From Legionella steigerwaltii (GTDB lineage: Bacteria > Pseudomonadota > Gammaproteobacteria > Legionellales > Legionellaceae), in assembly GCF_001468065.1 (NCBI RefSeq), contig NZ_LNYZ01000001.1, positions 372,001-436,000 of the forward strand: a DNA stretch of 64,000 nt. The letters run 5' to 3'. The stretch's first letter is position 1, and each line of letters begins with the position of its first letter. Positions 16,752-25,152 of this stretch are shown here, one piece after another. A program made the translations under genes and the position numbers. The notes beneath the pieces were generated by a model that saw nothing but the letters and a program-made list of their open reading frames with translations, searched no databases and was not told where the DNA came from.

Positions 16752-18141
16752 TTTTTGTCGGAGTCAAGTTGTTGGTGATACGGGAAACAGTTCTATCAAC
16801 TCGTCGCTGAAGCATGACTTCAACCATTACTGTCTCATTCGGATGAAGAATTTTGTTAATATCCGCAAGCGAGGAATGAAAATCAAGTAACCTGTAATAG
16901 GCAAGGGCTTGAGTACTTGCTTCGGGGTGTGCCTTAATACGAAACCCCAAATTGCCTTGCATTTTTGGCGTATTAATCCCGGCTTCCATGATGTCGTAGT
17001 TAAGAAAATAAGTCAGTTTTCCTAAATCACGCTGGTTTCGCTGGCGGTCCGCGAAGAAACCTGTAGGAAGCGCATCCTCGCTATATTTGGGGCCAGCAGT
17101 TAGATAAAGATCATAATCGTCAAGACGATTGCCCCGGTCATCAATAAGTCGGAATATAATCATAGAGTAGCGATTGGTGATGTATTCGCGCTTATAGATA
17201 AGCGTCTTTACAAGTTCTGTTTGCTCATTGATCTGGGTTTCTTTAGTAATTTTATCGAGCTCTTTTGCTAATGTATTATAGGAGTCACGGTTTTTTACTT
17301 GGAGGCATCGCAAGACCCATATAGCCGTAGGATGAGTGGCGGCATTGGCCATAGTCACACTGCGGATGATTCCCATTTTTTTACCGGAATGTGAGCACCC
17401 AGGCAGAACTCCAAATGCCATTGGCCGTGTCCGTCTCATTTTGGCGACAACAAGATTTTCACCGTTAGTTCCTTCCTGATGTAACTTTAATAGACTGTAA
17501 TTCATATTTGCAGAAGTTACGCGGACCACCCCATCAGATCCGGCTTCTCCCGTGTAGGAGTTAACCGCATCATAAAGTTGGCGGTCAATTTTTTGGCCTG
17601 TAAGTACAAAGGAATAGATGCCATTAGTAGTGCAATCGTAATCAAGCCAACTTTCATTAAGTTGCCAGCTCATATCGCTTCCGAGCTCAAGCCAATCAAG
17701 TACATGCTGTCCCGGTTCAATACCTTCAAAAAAACTTTTTATGCGGCCTAGCCGGGATTTACCAAGTTGAGCAAGCGCGGAACCATGGTTGGCGGGAGCC
17801 AGCATGATAAGATGACTCAATGGGCATTTTGCAAGATTATTCTTAAAGTATAAATCCATCCATTTACGAACAACGGGGCCGCCGGTAGAGTGGGTGATGC
17901 AAGCAAAACGCTCCCCATCTCGCAGCTTATTAGCAATTTCATCACGCACAGCCTGATCAAATGCACGCGCTATATCGTCGACTGTTACTGTATCGTCAAA
18001 GCTGATATAGCGCCCGAGATAGATATTACCAACTTGAATATTCAACTTTCCGTCTTTGCTCTGGCTTGCAAGCCATTGAGGAAGCTCTCCATAAGTATTG
18101 GTATGTGTGACACTCCAACCATGGACGAAAATAACAATCAT
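16717..18141 (-). CDS. plaB: phospholipase A/lysophospholipase A PlaB
   Basis: This is PlaB, the major cell-associated hemolytic phospholipase A/lysophospholipase A of Legionella, active on phosphatidylcholine and phosphatidylglycerol at the bacterial surface. At 474 residues it has the exact length of the L. pneumophila enzyme. The nucleophile Ser85 is in the unusual THSTGG motif, and Asp203 (GSDGVV) and His251 (GCSHSGK) complete the triad at the published positions. The N-terminal half is the alpha/beta-hydrolase (IFVHGWS at the start); the C-terminal ~170 residues form the beta-rich domain. There is no signal peptide, as expected. It is convergent with the phosphatase gene and divergent from the kinase gene. 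Confidence 0.93.
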   Translation of the reverse strand: MIVIFVHGWSVTHTNTYGELPQWLASQSKDGKLNIQVGNIYLGRYISFDDTVTVDDIARAFDQAVRDEIANKLRDGERFACITHSTGGPVVRKWMDLYFKNNLAKCPLSHLIMLAPANHGSALAQLGKSRLGRIKSFFEGIEPGQHVLDWLELGSDMSWQLNESWLDYDCTTNGIYSFVLTGQKIDRQLYDAVNSYTGEAGSDGVVRVTSANMNYSLLKLHQEGTNGENLVVAKMRRTRPMAFGVLPGCSHSGKKMGIIRSVTMANAATHPTAIWVLRCLQVKNRDSYNTLAKELDKITKETQINEQTELVKTLIYKREYITNRYSMIIFRLIDDRGNRLDDYDLYLTAGPKYSEDALPTGFFADRQRNQRDLGKLTYFLNYDIMEAGINTPKMQGNLGFRIKAHPEASTQALAYYRLLDFHSSLADINKILHPNETVMVEVMLQRRVDRTVSRITNNLTPTKISSKPMGKIEN

Positions 18142-18409
18142 AATTTTCCTTAACTATTGACACTACAAGAGGAACGTGTTGAATAAATCGATGGTATTGG
18201 ATTATTTTACAATAAGATAGCTAAGTCAAATTAAAAAATCGAGGATTGAACCTTATTGTCAATAATTGACTCTGACTGTTGTTGCTCGAATTCATAAACC
18301 CTTTTATAAACTATGCATAATCAGTTTTTCAGTTAGCCTTTTAAAGCATAATTGATCTATCCGTGATCAGTTGGTATAATTTTACACTATTCCTTCTGGA
18401 GTAAACTTA

Positions 18410-19165
18410 ATGGTGTTAGAGTGGTGTAAACTAATTAAGAAGTTAGGAGCTGGTAAGTTTGGCTGTGTTTCTTTATACGAAAACCATTTAACTCATCAGC
18501 GATATGCTGTGAAAGAGTTTTTCCCTAGAAAAGCTAGATCAACAGAATTTTTATCTACTGCAACATCTGAAAAAGAAAATTTTAATCATTTTATTAATAT
18601 AATGAAGATTCCCGCAGGGCAAGCAATTGTGGAAAACGGTAAATTAATCATGCCCTTTTTTACTGGGAAGGAGCCATCTTGGGAAGAGATTCAAGAGTAT
18701 TTATTAAAAATGTATAAAAGTGGATTTGTTATGGCTGATCCCAAACCAAATAATTTTATGCACACTCAATATGGTTTGATGCCTATTGATTATGGTGCTG
18801 TTTTTGATATTAATGATCCAGTGTTTATGAAGAACCTTTTAGCTCGCAACTTCACAGTGGATGCGGTACTCACTTATTCAAAAGCCTTTAAAGCAGGGAC
18901 AGGGCTTGCAGAGGCTTATAATAAACTTCATTCTGATGAGCTAATAGTGCTCGATGATGAGGATGATGAAGAGGAAAGTATTGTTCTTACTTTACCTGCA
19001 TTTTTCACTAAGCTCTCAGTACAAAGTACAGCGCAGCCTACTTTAGTGATAGGAGATGTTACACAGAAGAAGTCCGATTCATCAAGCCCTCACTCTTTTT
19101 TTAAGAGTCCTAGTTCTGAGCCTGCTTCGGCTCCGGCTTCGCAACTTGCTATCAGTACTAAATAA
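18410..19165 (+). CDS. minimal protein kinase-like effector candidate
   Basis: This 251-residue protein carries compressed eukaryotic-type kinase motifs: glycine loop GAGKFGCV (13-20), AVK with Lys35, catalytic loop ADPKPNN in which Asp110-Lys112-Asn115 fit DxKxxN, and metal-binding Asp127-Tyr128-Gly129 in place of DFG. Only ~75 residues separate the Lys and the catalytic loop, so the kinase fold is strongly reduced. After residue ~175 an acidic run (DDEDDEEES) and a Ser/Pro-rich tail follow. GGAG precedes the ATG at 18410. Eukaryotic-like kinases (LegK family) are known Dot/Icm substrates; the assignment here is inference. Confidence 0.7.
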   Translation: MVLEWCKLIKKLGAGKFGCVSLYENHLTHQRYAVKEFFPRKARSTEFLSTATSEKENFNHFINIMKIPAGQAIVENGKLIMPFFTGKEPSWEEIQEYLLKMYKSGFVMADPKPNNFMHTQYGLMPIDYGAVFDINDPVFMKNLLARNFTVDAVLTYSKAFKAGTGLAEAYNKLHSDELIVLDDEDDEEESIVLTLPAFFTKLSVQSTAQPTLVIGDVTQKKSDSSSPHSFFKSPSSEPASAPASQLAISTK

Positions 19166-19264
19166 ACTCTTAAGTTATCCTGGTAATTTGTGGGGTAAGT
19201 CCGAATTTTAATTTTTAATACAAAATTCAAGACTTGATCCTAGGCTCATTGGACTAATTAGAGT

Positions 19265-20044
19265 CTACCATTTTTTTCCTATGAGAGTATTTTTAATCAG
19301 TTCGATTCCACGTCGAATTTTTTGTTCGGGTCGAGGTCTATATGAAATCCCTTTGAAAAAATAATCTTCACCTAGAGGAGATTGTTTAGAAAAAAAATAG
19401 TTAAACACACAACATCGAGGAGCGTCACATCGAACTTCATTAACAGCATGCCAAGATATTCGATTTGTTTCCATTACCACTAATCGATTAAAAAAATTAG
19501 GGACGACAATGTGATTTTTGATTTCACTGTCCCAAAGTTCATAATTGCCGCCATTTTCTATCTGCCAATTAGGAGACACATAATACAGTACATTCACTGT
19601 TCGGTAATGTTTTCTGTTTACATCATGCGAAAGGTCTAAATGAGGATTAATATAATATCCTTTAAGTAGTGTACTAATTCCACCAGCATACTGGGTAGGA
19701 TCAGGAATTTGATTTTTAATCTCTGTGATCTCTTCTATCACAGCAACTATTCTAGGATCTTGAATCGCAAAATTAATATCTTGCAATAAACTGGGCACAT
19801 CCCTTAAATGACTGTATCTTAATCTTAATTTTCCAGTAATACTTAATAAATGCATTTGGCTTGGTTTGGGAAAGCTAGCATATATTTTTTCAGCCAGTTC
19901 AATTGGAAGAAGATTATCAAGTGCAAAATGACGACCAACTTTTATAGGATGTTCAAAAAAAAACTGCTGTTTCAAATCCTCCTTAGCTTCATTTAATCTT
20001 TTTAGGATCAGATCGGTTAATTGGCTTCTCATATTGATTGACAT
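19265..20044 (-). CDS. 2-oxoglutarate/Fe(II) dioxygenase
   Basis: This is a prolyl-hydroxylase-like 2OG-Fe(II) oxygenase of ~259 residues. The iron-binding triad is visible as His135-x-Asp137 (NPHLDLSHD) and His199 (ISWHAVNEV), and Arg210 (APRCCVFNYFFS) is placed to bind 2-oxoglutarate. The sequence GGNYELWD lies between, as in related hydroxylases that act on proteins or nucleotide sugars. ATG at 20044 is chosen over a TTG two codons upstream, and GAGAG lies before it. The substrate is unknown. It converges on the kinase gene, with about 100 bases between stops. Confidence 0.8.
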   Translation of the reverse strand: MSINMRSQLTDLILKRLNEAKEDLKQQFFFEHPIKVGRHFALDNLLPIELAEKIYASFPKPSQMHLLSITGKLRLRYSHLRDVPSLLQDINFAIQDPRIVAVIEEITEIKNQIPDPTQYAGGISTLLKGYYINPHLDLSHDVNRKHYRTVNVLYYVSPNWQIENGGNYELWDSEIKNHIVVPNFFNRLVVMETNRISWHAVNEVRCDAPRCCVFNYFFSKQSPLGEDYFFKGISYRPRPEQKIRRGIELIKNTLIGKKW

Positions 20045-20385
20045 TTTCAACTCTCTATATCTGATATTACTGAATATAATCGGATTAATTTAGTATTGTT
20101 CAAAAATAAGCTGCATTCGTTTTATATGGAGTACTATCCATATATTTAGAATAGCAGATGATTTATGACACTATGGCCTTATCTATTAAAATGATTCAAT
20201 CAATTATTTTTATTTGATACTTAATCAAGATTCTTGAGTTTAAAATAGTATCAAAACCGAACCTTAGGTAAAATAGTTTTTTATTTAACTTATTGATATA
20301 TATAAAAAAAATTAGATATGGTTTTTCTATAAAAAAACAAAAAACCATTTTATAATAGTACTTATTTTATTCTTCATGGCATTTT
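20045..20385. other. AT-rich divergent intergenic region
   Basis: This 341-base stretch between the dioxygenase and the EndA-like gene is very AT-rich and has stops in all frames. It presumably holds two divergent promoters. I see no repeat or structured RNA. Confidence 0.5.
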
Positions 20386-21090
20386 ATGCTTCGATTTTTA
20401 TTTTTATTGTGCTTTGCCTTCCTAGCTTTCGCCCAATCCCCAAGCTCTTTTCCACAATCTAAGAAAAGTGCCGCACAATTATTTCAGAAACACCCACAAC
20501 CCCTTTATTGCCAATGTAGTTATGAAGATAAAGAACTGAATTTAGTCTGTTGCGGTATTCAGTCTGCAGATTCAATGCAACGAGCGCATCGCATTGATTG
20601 GAAGTATGTTATGGCAGCTGAGCATTTTGGACGGCAATTTGAGTGTTGTCGTAAGCTAATCTGTGAGGATGATCATGGCAAGCCGTATAAAGGGCGTCGT
20701 TGTTGTGAGAAAATCGATGAGCAATTTCGTAATGTGGAGGCCGAGCTTTATAACTTATGGCCAGAAGTAGGCATGATGAATCAAGCACATTCGCACCATC
20801 AATTTGGTATGTTGCCTCAGCAAACGGATGCGATGAAAATTGATAGGGTCTCTCACCGTGTAGAGCTACCAGATTCAGCTAAGGGTATTGTCGCTCGAGC
20901 TTATTTATTTATGAATGAACATTATGGGCTTACCTTAAGTCCGTCGCAAAAAAAATTATTTATTGCTTGGAATAAAGCATTTAAACCCAAGGCATGGGAA
21001 AAACAATGGGCATTACAAGTGGCTTTGATTGAGGGGTATGAAAATTCATACATGACTCATTGGCAAGTGAAGGCACATGTGGCGCTTTAA
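20386..21090 (+). CDS. EndA-family exported protein with substituted active site
   Basis: This 234-residue exported protein belongs to the endonuclease I (EndA/Vvn) family. It has a signal peptide (MLRFLFLLCFAFLAFA), Cys pairs, and a C-terminal half (ARAYLFMNEHYGLTLSPSQ, then AWNKAF) that aligns well with E. coli EndA. The catalytic beta-beta-alpha-Me motif EWEHVVPA of the family reads DWKYVMAA here, so the general-base His is Tyr74 and the neighbouring Glu is Lys73. The metal-site region VNGDRGN reads MNQAHSH. The fold is therefore retained while nuclease chemistry is probably lost or changed. No frameshift is present. Confidence 0.8.
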   Translation: MLRFLFLLCFAFLAFAQSPSSFPQSKKSAAQLFQKHPQPLYCQCSYEDKELNLVCCGIQSADSMQRAHRIDWKYVMAAEHFGRQFECCRKLICEDDHGKPYKGRRCCEKIDEQFRNVEAELYNLWPEVGMMNQAHSHHQFGMLPQQTDAMKIDRVSHRVELPDSAKGIVARAYLFMNEHYGLTLSPSQKKLFIAWNKAFKPKAWEKQWALQVALIEGYENSYMTHWQVKAHVAL

Positions 21091-21406
21091 GAGACTATGA
21101 AGCCATAATACTACCTTTATATTGTTTTTTGCCACATAGACCGAGCCATGAGAAATCAATCAGAGTCAATTCGAACGACTATTTTTTATCAGCATAAAAA
21201 AGTGTGGAGAATTACGTAAAATTTCTTAATTTTAAATTTTCGATTCAGAATGTTTAACATATTGAAGTTGCGATCGTTATGCCCTAGAAAAAAGTTAGGG
21301 ACATTGCCTAACAGAATGAGTTTGACTCTTTGATATTCATAAGTTTTTCTATATGATTTGCTAAGAATACTCATGAAACATAAATACAAAAAGGATATTT
21401 TACACG
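21091..21406. other. intergenic region without recognised content
   Basis: No coding frame of quality, repeat or terminator is evident between the EndA-like gene and the outer-membrane protein gene. It probably carries the promoter of the latter. Confidence 0.4.
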
Positions 21407-22204
21407 ATGAACAAAATTGTATCATTGACCTTAAGAAGCCTGTATCAAATCATTTTAACAATCTGGGCGCCAGGGGTCAAAGTTACTTTTTACACTTTCC
21501 TATGTGTATTTTCTGCATTTGCCTTAGCAGCTACAGAGCCCGCTACGCCTTCGAGTTTTCATTACTTGGTTGATTTAAGCTTTGGACCGGCTTGGATCAG
21601 TGGGGCAACACAAAATCCGCAAACATTCAATTGGCATACAGATTTAGAAACAACGTTTCTTCATCATGGAGGCAGCAATTCTCCTGTATTTAATGGCGCT
21701 CAATTTCTTGGAGTTCAAAAAAAAGTTACATCAAACCTAATAGGTCAGATCGGCTTAGTTGTAGCCGAAACCAGTACCATTGCTGTAAATGGAAGTATAT
21801 GGAGTGGGGTTGATTCTAGTTTTCATAATTTCAACTATAAATTTAGGCTAAGTCATACCGATATGGGGGTCAAAGGGAAACTGATTTATGATTCAACATT
21901 AATTATGAATCCTTACGTTAGCGCAGGTATCGGAATAAACTTTAACCAAACTCAAGGACTTGGGATTTCTTCTCTTAACAATGAAGAAGTATTTAATCTT
22001 TCTGTAGAAAATCAAAGTTCAAATTCGTTTATGTATCAGCTAGGCGTGGGGTTGCATGAGGCGATTAATGCCCATTTGTTATTAAGTATAGGTTATCAAT
22101 TGAAACATATTGGTCAAACCCATCTGAATGTAAGCGGAAATCAATTAAGTAGCGGCACTCTATATCTCAATATTGTACAACTTGAAATTGCTTATTTAGT
22201 GTAA
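21407..22204 (+). CDS. outer-membrane beta-barrel protein
   Basis: This 265-residue protein has an N-terminal hydrophobic export segment (VTFYTFLCVFSAFALAATEPA). Alternating amphipathic beta-strands rich in Gly, Asn and aromatic residues follow (FHYLVDLSFGPAWISG; LIMNPYVSAGIGINFNQ; LLLSIGYQLKHIG). The C-terminus LEIAYLV ends in the hydrophobic pattern recognised by the Bam machinery. It resembles the small OmpA/OmpW-like porin-fold proteins that Legionella carries in many copies. The signal segment starts ~25 residues in, so a start downstream of 21407 is possible. Substrate or adhesin function is unknown. Confidence 0.75.
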   Translation: MNKIVSLTLRSLYQIILTIWAPGVKVTFYTFLCVFSAFALAATEPATPSSFHYLVDLSFGPAWISGATQNPQTFNWHTDLETTFLHHGGSNSPVFNGAQFLGVQKKVTSNLIGQIGLVVAETSTIAVNGSIWSGVDSSFHNFNYKFRLSHTDMGVKGKLIYDSTLIMNPYVSAGIGINFNQTQGLGISSLNNEEVFNLSVENQSSNSFMYQLGVGLHEAINAHLLLSIGYQLKHIGQTHLNVSGNQLSSGTLYLNIVQLEIAYLV

Positions 22205-22336
22205 AGCACTAATCTATTGAGTTCCTTTCTAATTTTAATAAAACCACATTGGTTACATTTTTGTGTTTTTTACCATTATTGATGACGCCTGTTTTGTATC
22301 TTATCATAAGGAGAAAAGTACCAGGCTTTTACTGAA

Positions 22337-23656
22337 GTGAAATTGGAAATGAAAGTATTTAAGTTATATAAACAACCCTATTTTCAAATACTGTTTGCTC
22401 TATTCATTGGCATTGTATTGGGATATTTTTACCCCGATCTAGCTACAAAAATGAAACCGTTAGGTGAGGGGTTTATCAAATTAATTCGTGCTGTAGTACC
22501 GTTAATTATTTTTTCTACTGTTGTTATGGGTATTCTAAAGTTAAAAAATATAAGAGAAGCAGGGCGAATTGGTATAAAAGGATTAATATATTTTGAGGTA
22601 GTAACGACGATAGCAATGTTTTTAGGGCTTGCTGTTGCAAATTACTTTCAACCAGGGGCAGGTTTAAATATTGATATTCATTCACTAGATAAAACAAGTA
22701 TTCCCACTATCCCAGCTCATACTGCTCCATTTAATTTGACCGATTTTATATTAAGTATTATTCCAGATACATTGATTAGTGCTTTTACTCAAGGGAATAC
22801 GTTACAAATTTTATTTGTTTCTACTCTTTTGGGCTTTGGTTTATTGCGGGTTAAAGACAAAACCCAACCAGTTATCAATCTCATAGAACAATTATCTGAG
22901 ATTTTATTTTCTATCGTTGCATTGATCATGAAAATGGCACCCATTGGGGCTTTTGGTGCCATCGCATATACCATCGGGACACATGGAACACATTTTTTGG
23001 TTATGCTGAGTAAATTATTGGTCTGCTTTTATCTTACGTGCATATTTTTTATATGCATAATCTTAGGCTTGATTGCTAAGTTATTTAAATTTAACCTTTG
23101 GATTTTTTTAAAACATATAAAAGAAGAACTCCTTATTGTATTAGGTACAGCTTCAACTGAAGTTGTTTTGCCAAGAATGATTAGTAAGCTTGAAAAAATA
23201 GGATGCAACAAATCCATTGCAGGATTTATCTTGCCAGCAGGCTATGCTTTCAATCTTGATGGAATGAGTATCTATCTTACAATGGCGCTCATGTTCCTTG
23301 CTCAGGTCTTTCATCTTCATTTTGATTTTCAACAACAAATCATGATAGTTGTTATGCTGATGTTAATTGCTAAAGGAGCTGCTAATGTAACTGGTGGAGG
23401 CTTTATCGCACTGGCTACAGCTGTGACCAGTATGCATATTATTCCAGCCGAAGGATTGGTACTATTATTAGGGATAGATAGATTTATATCAGAGGCTCGC
23501 GCCTTAACTAACCTAATAGGTAATGGTGTCGCAACAATGGTTATTGCCAAATGGGAGGATGATTTTAACTCTCCTCTTAATTCACATTTTAAGAATGAGC
23601 TATCGTCCCAGGAAGGCGGGGCTCCGTTCTTTACAAAAGGTGAGGATCTTGCTTGA
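22337..23656 (+). CDS. DctA-type dicarboxylate/amino acid:cation symporter
   Basis: This is a DAACS family inner-membrane transporter of 435-439 residues. Members import C4-dicarboxylates or glutamate/aspartate with Na+ or H+. Signatures include STVVMGILKLKN, the re-entrant loop region TASTEVVLPRM, GYAFNLDGMSIYLTMA, and ANVTGGGFIALATAV followed by GIDRFISEARALTNLIGN. These read more like DctA than GltP. The start is GTG at 22337 or ATG at 22349; AAGGAG lies ~25 bases upstream, too far to decide. It precedes the aminopeptidase gene by 88 bases, so both may serve amino-acid supply. Confidence 0.88.
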   Translation: MKLEMKVFKLYKQPYFQILFALFIGIVLGYFYPDLATKMKPLGEGFIKLIRAVVPLIIFSTVVMGILKLKNIREAGRIGIKGLIYFEVVTTIAMFLGLAVANYFQPGAGLNIDIHSLDKTSIPTIPAHTAPFNLTDFILSIIPDTLISAFTQGNTLQILFVSTLLGFGLLRVKDKTQPVINLIEQLSEILFSIVALIMKMAPIGAFGAIAYTIGTHGTHFLVMLSKLLVCFYLTCIFFICIILGLIAKLFKFNLWIFLKHIKEELLIVLGTASTEVVLPRMISKLEKIGCNKSIAGFILPAGYAFNLDGMSIYLTMALMFLAQVFHLHFDFQQQIMIVVMLMLIAKGAANVTGGGFIALATAVTSMHIIPAEGLVLLLGIDRFISEARALTNLIGNGVATMVIAKWEDDFNSPLNSHFKNELSSQEGGAPFFTKGEDLA

Positions 23657-23705
23657 TGATCCCCCCTTTATTGTAGTGATTAACGGCAATCTGCTTCTTT
23701 TTTAT

Positions 23706-23731
23706 AGGGGTCCGTCCCGGACCGTCCCCTT
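23706..23731. repeat. GC-rich hairpin upstream of the aminopeptidase
   Basis: GGTCCG and CGGACC form a 6-bp stem with a 3-base loop at 23709-23723, extended by flanking GGGG/CCCC. It lies between the transporter stop and the peptidase ribosome-binding site and may attenuate or process the transcript. Confidence 0.4.
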
Positions 23732-23744
23732 AATTGGAGTGTTT

Positions 23745-24974
23745 ATGCAAAGAAAATTAAAAAAGTATATTTTTATAGTGCTTCTCTTACCAATTTTATT
23801 CACGTTTAGTGCTAGTGTACAAGCAAATGAACGTTATGTTGTTATTCTACCTGCCTGTCTTAAGAACGGTTTAGAAGTTAGTTATAAAACATTATCTTCC
23901 TCTAACACTCTTTCGCTCATAGAAGTTAATGAACGAGCTATTGAAAAACTTATAGAACTAAAACAACAAAATCGTGCCCGTCACTGTGGTGGATTTATTG
24001 ATGTCACAGAAAGTTGGAAAAGTTTTCAATTAGAAAACCCTGGCATACGTTCAAATGCCACCGCTTTTTTAAATAGTTATAAGACTACCAACAAAAAAAA
24101 TCACAAAAAATCTTCATACAGCATCAAATACGAAAATAAGATAAATCCACTGCTTGAGCAATTAAGTACTGAGAAAATGATCAATAATCTTACTACGCTA
24201 ACTAATTTCACCGATAGGGATGCAAAATCACCCAATGGTCTTAAAGCGGCTCAGTGGATTAAAGAACAAATCGAATTATTGGCAAAACAATACAATAGGC
24301 ATGATATAACAGCTTATATGCTAGATACTGGTGGTAAGTATATTCAACCTTCTGTAGTTGTTCGATTGGGAAATTCACCTGAACCTGGAATTATTATAGG
24401 TGCGCATATGGATACGGTATCTGCTAAAAAGGAAAACAAACCGGGAGCGGATGATGATGGTAGCGGGGTTGTAACTCTATTTGAAGTCGCCAGGATACTG
24501 TTTGCCAATGAGATGCATTTTAAGAAGCCTATTTATTTTATTTGGTATGCAGCGGAGGAACCGGGCAATCGTGGCTCAGAACAGGTAGTCGCCGATTTTT
24601 TAAGGCAAAATATTTCAGTTGAAGCAGTATTACAACTCGATATGACTGGTTATGAAAACCAGGCAGATCCTACCATATGGTTGCTTGATGACTATGTCGA
24701 CAGCGAATTAAACAGTTACATTGAGACTCTGGTTAAGACTTATGTAAAACAACCTGTAAAATATACTTCATGCGGTTATGGATGTAGTGATCATGCTTCT
24801 TGGTTTATTAAAGGCATACCGGCTGTTTCCCCTTTTGAAGCAGAAGTAGGAAAAGAAAATCCGTATGTGCATACGGCTAGAGACACGATGGATATATTAT
24901 CGTGGGATCATATCTTGGATTTTGCTAAATTGACTATGGCATTTACTGTAGAATTAGCTGAGCCATTTGATTAA
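23745..24974 (+). CDS. secreted M28 aminopeptidase, LapA/LapB-like
   Basis: This 409-residue peptidase M28 family enzyme resembles the type II-secreted leucine/lysine aminopeptidases LapA and LapB of L. pneumophila. A signal peptide (IFIVLLLPILFTFSASVQA) is followed by a ~120-residue propeptide-like region. The catalytic domain then shows all zinc-site residues: His221 and Asp223 (GAHMDT), Asp236-238 (GADDDGSG), Glu271-272 (AAEEPG), Asp299 (QLDMTG) and His377 (YVHTARD). ATG at 23745 with TTGGAG upstream is chosen; an in-frame open stretch extends 74 codons farther but overlaps the transporter. It likely releases amino acids outside the cell. Confidence 0.88.
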   Translation: MQRKLKKYIFIVLLLPILFTFSASVQANERYVVILPACLKNGLEVSYKTLSSSNTLSLIEVNERAIEKLIELKQQNRARHCGGFIDVTESWKSFQLENPGIRSNATAFLNSYKTTNKKNHKKSSYSIKYENKINPLLEQLSTEKMINNLTTLTNFTDRDAKSPNGLKAAQWIKEQIELLAKQYNRHDITAYMLDTGGKYIQPSVVVRLGNSPEPGIIIGAHMDTVSAKKENKPGADDDGSGVVTLFEVARILFANEMHFKKPIYFIWYAAEEPGNRGSEQVVADFLRQNISVEAVLQLDMTGYENQADPTIWLLDDYVDSELNSYIETLVKTYVKQPVKYTSCGYGCSDHASWFIKGIPAVSPFEAEVGKENPYVHTARDTMDILSWDHILDFAKLTMAFTVELAEPFD

Positions 24975-25006
24975 ACATTATTGAATTTGTAATTAATCAG
25001 AAGCCA

Positions 25007-25034
25007 CAGTTATGCGACAATTTATGACAGAGTT
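25007..25034 (+). promoter_or_regulatory. conserved upstream element (copy 1)
   Basis: The sequence around TATGCGACAATTTATGACAG, ~120 bases before the deaminase ATG, is closely matched at 32027-32054 upstream of the TPR gene. It may be a shared promoter or regulator site. Confidence 0.25.
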
Positions 25035-25152
25035 TTTTGCTTATAATTAATAAAAAAAATAAATAATTAGGTTTCGTTTACAAATAAAACTATTTGACCA
25101 AATGATTTTATCATGCAAAAATAGGCGGAATTTTAAACAAATTGCTCCCCAT

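Noticed and set aside
21189-21425. 78-codon minus-strand frame before the outer-membrane protein gene
   Set aside because: It overlaps the start of that gene, is compositionally random and has no recognisable motif.
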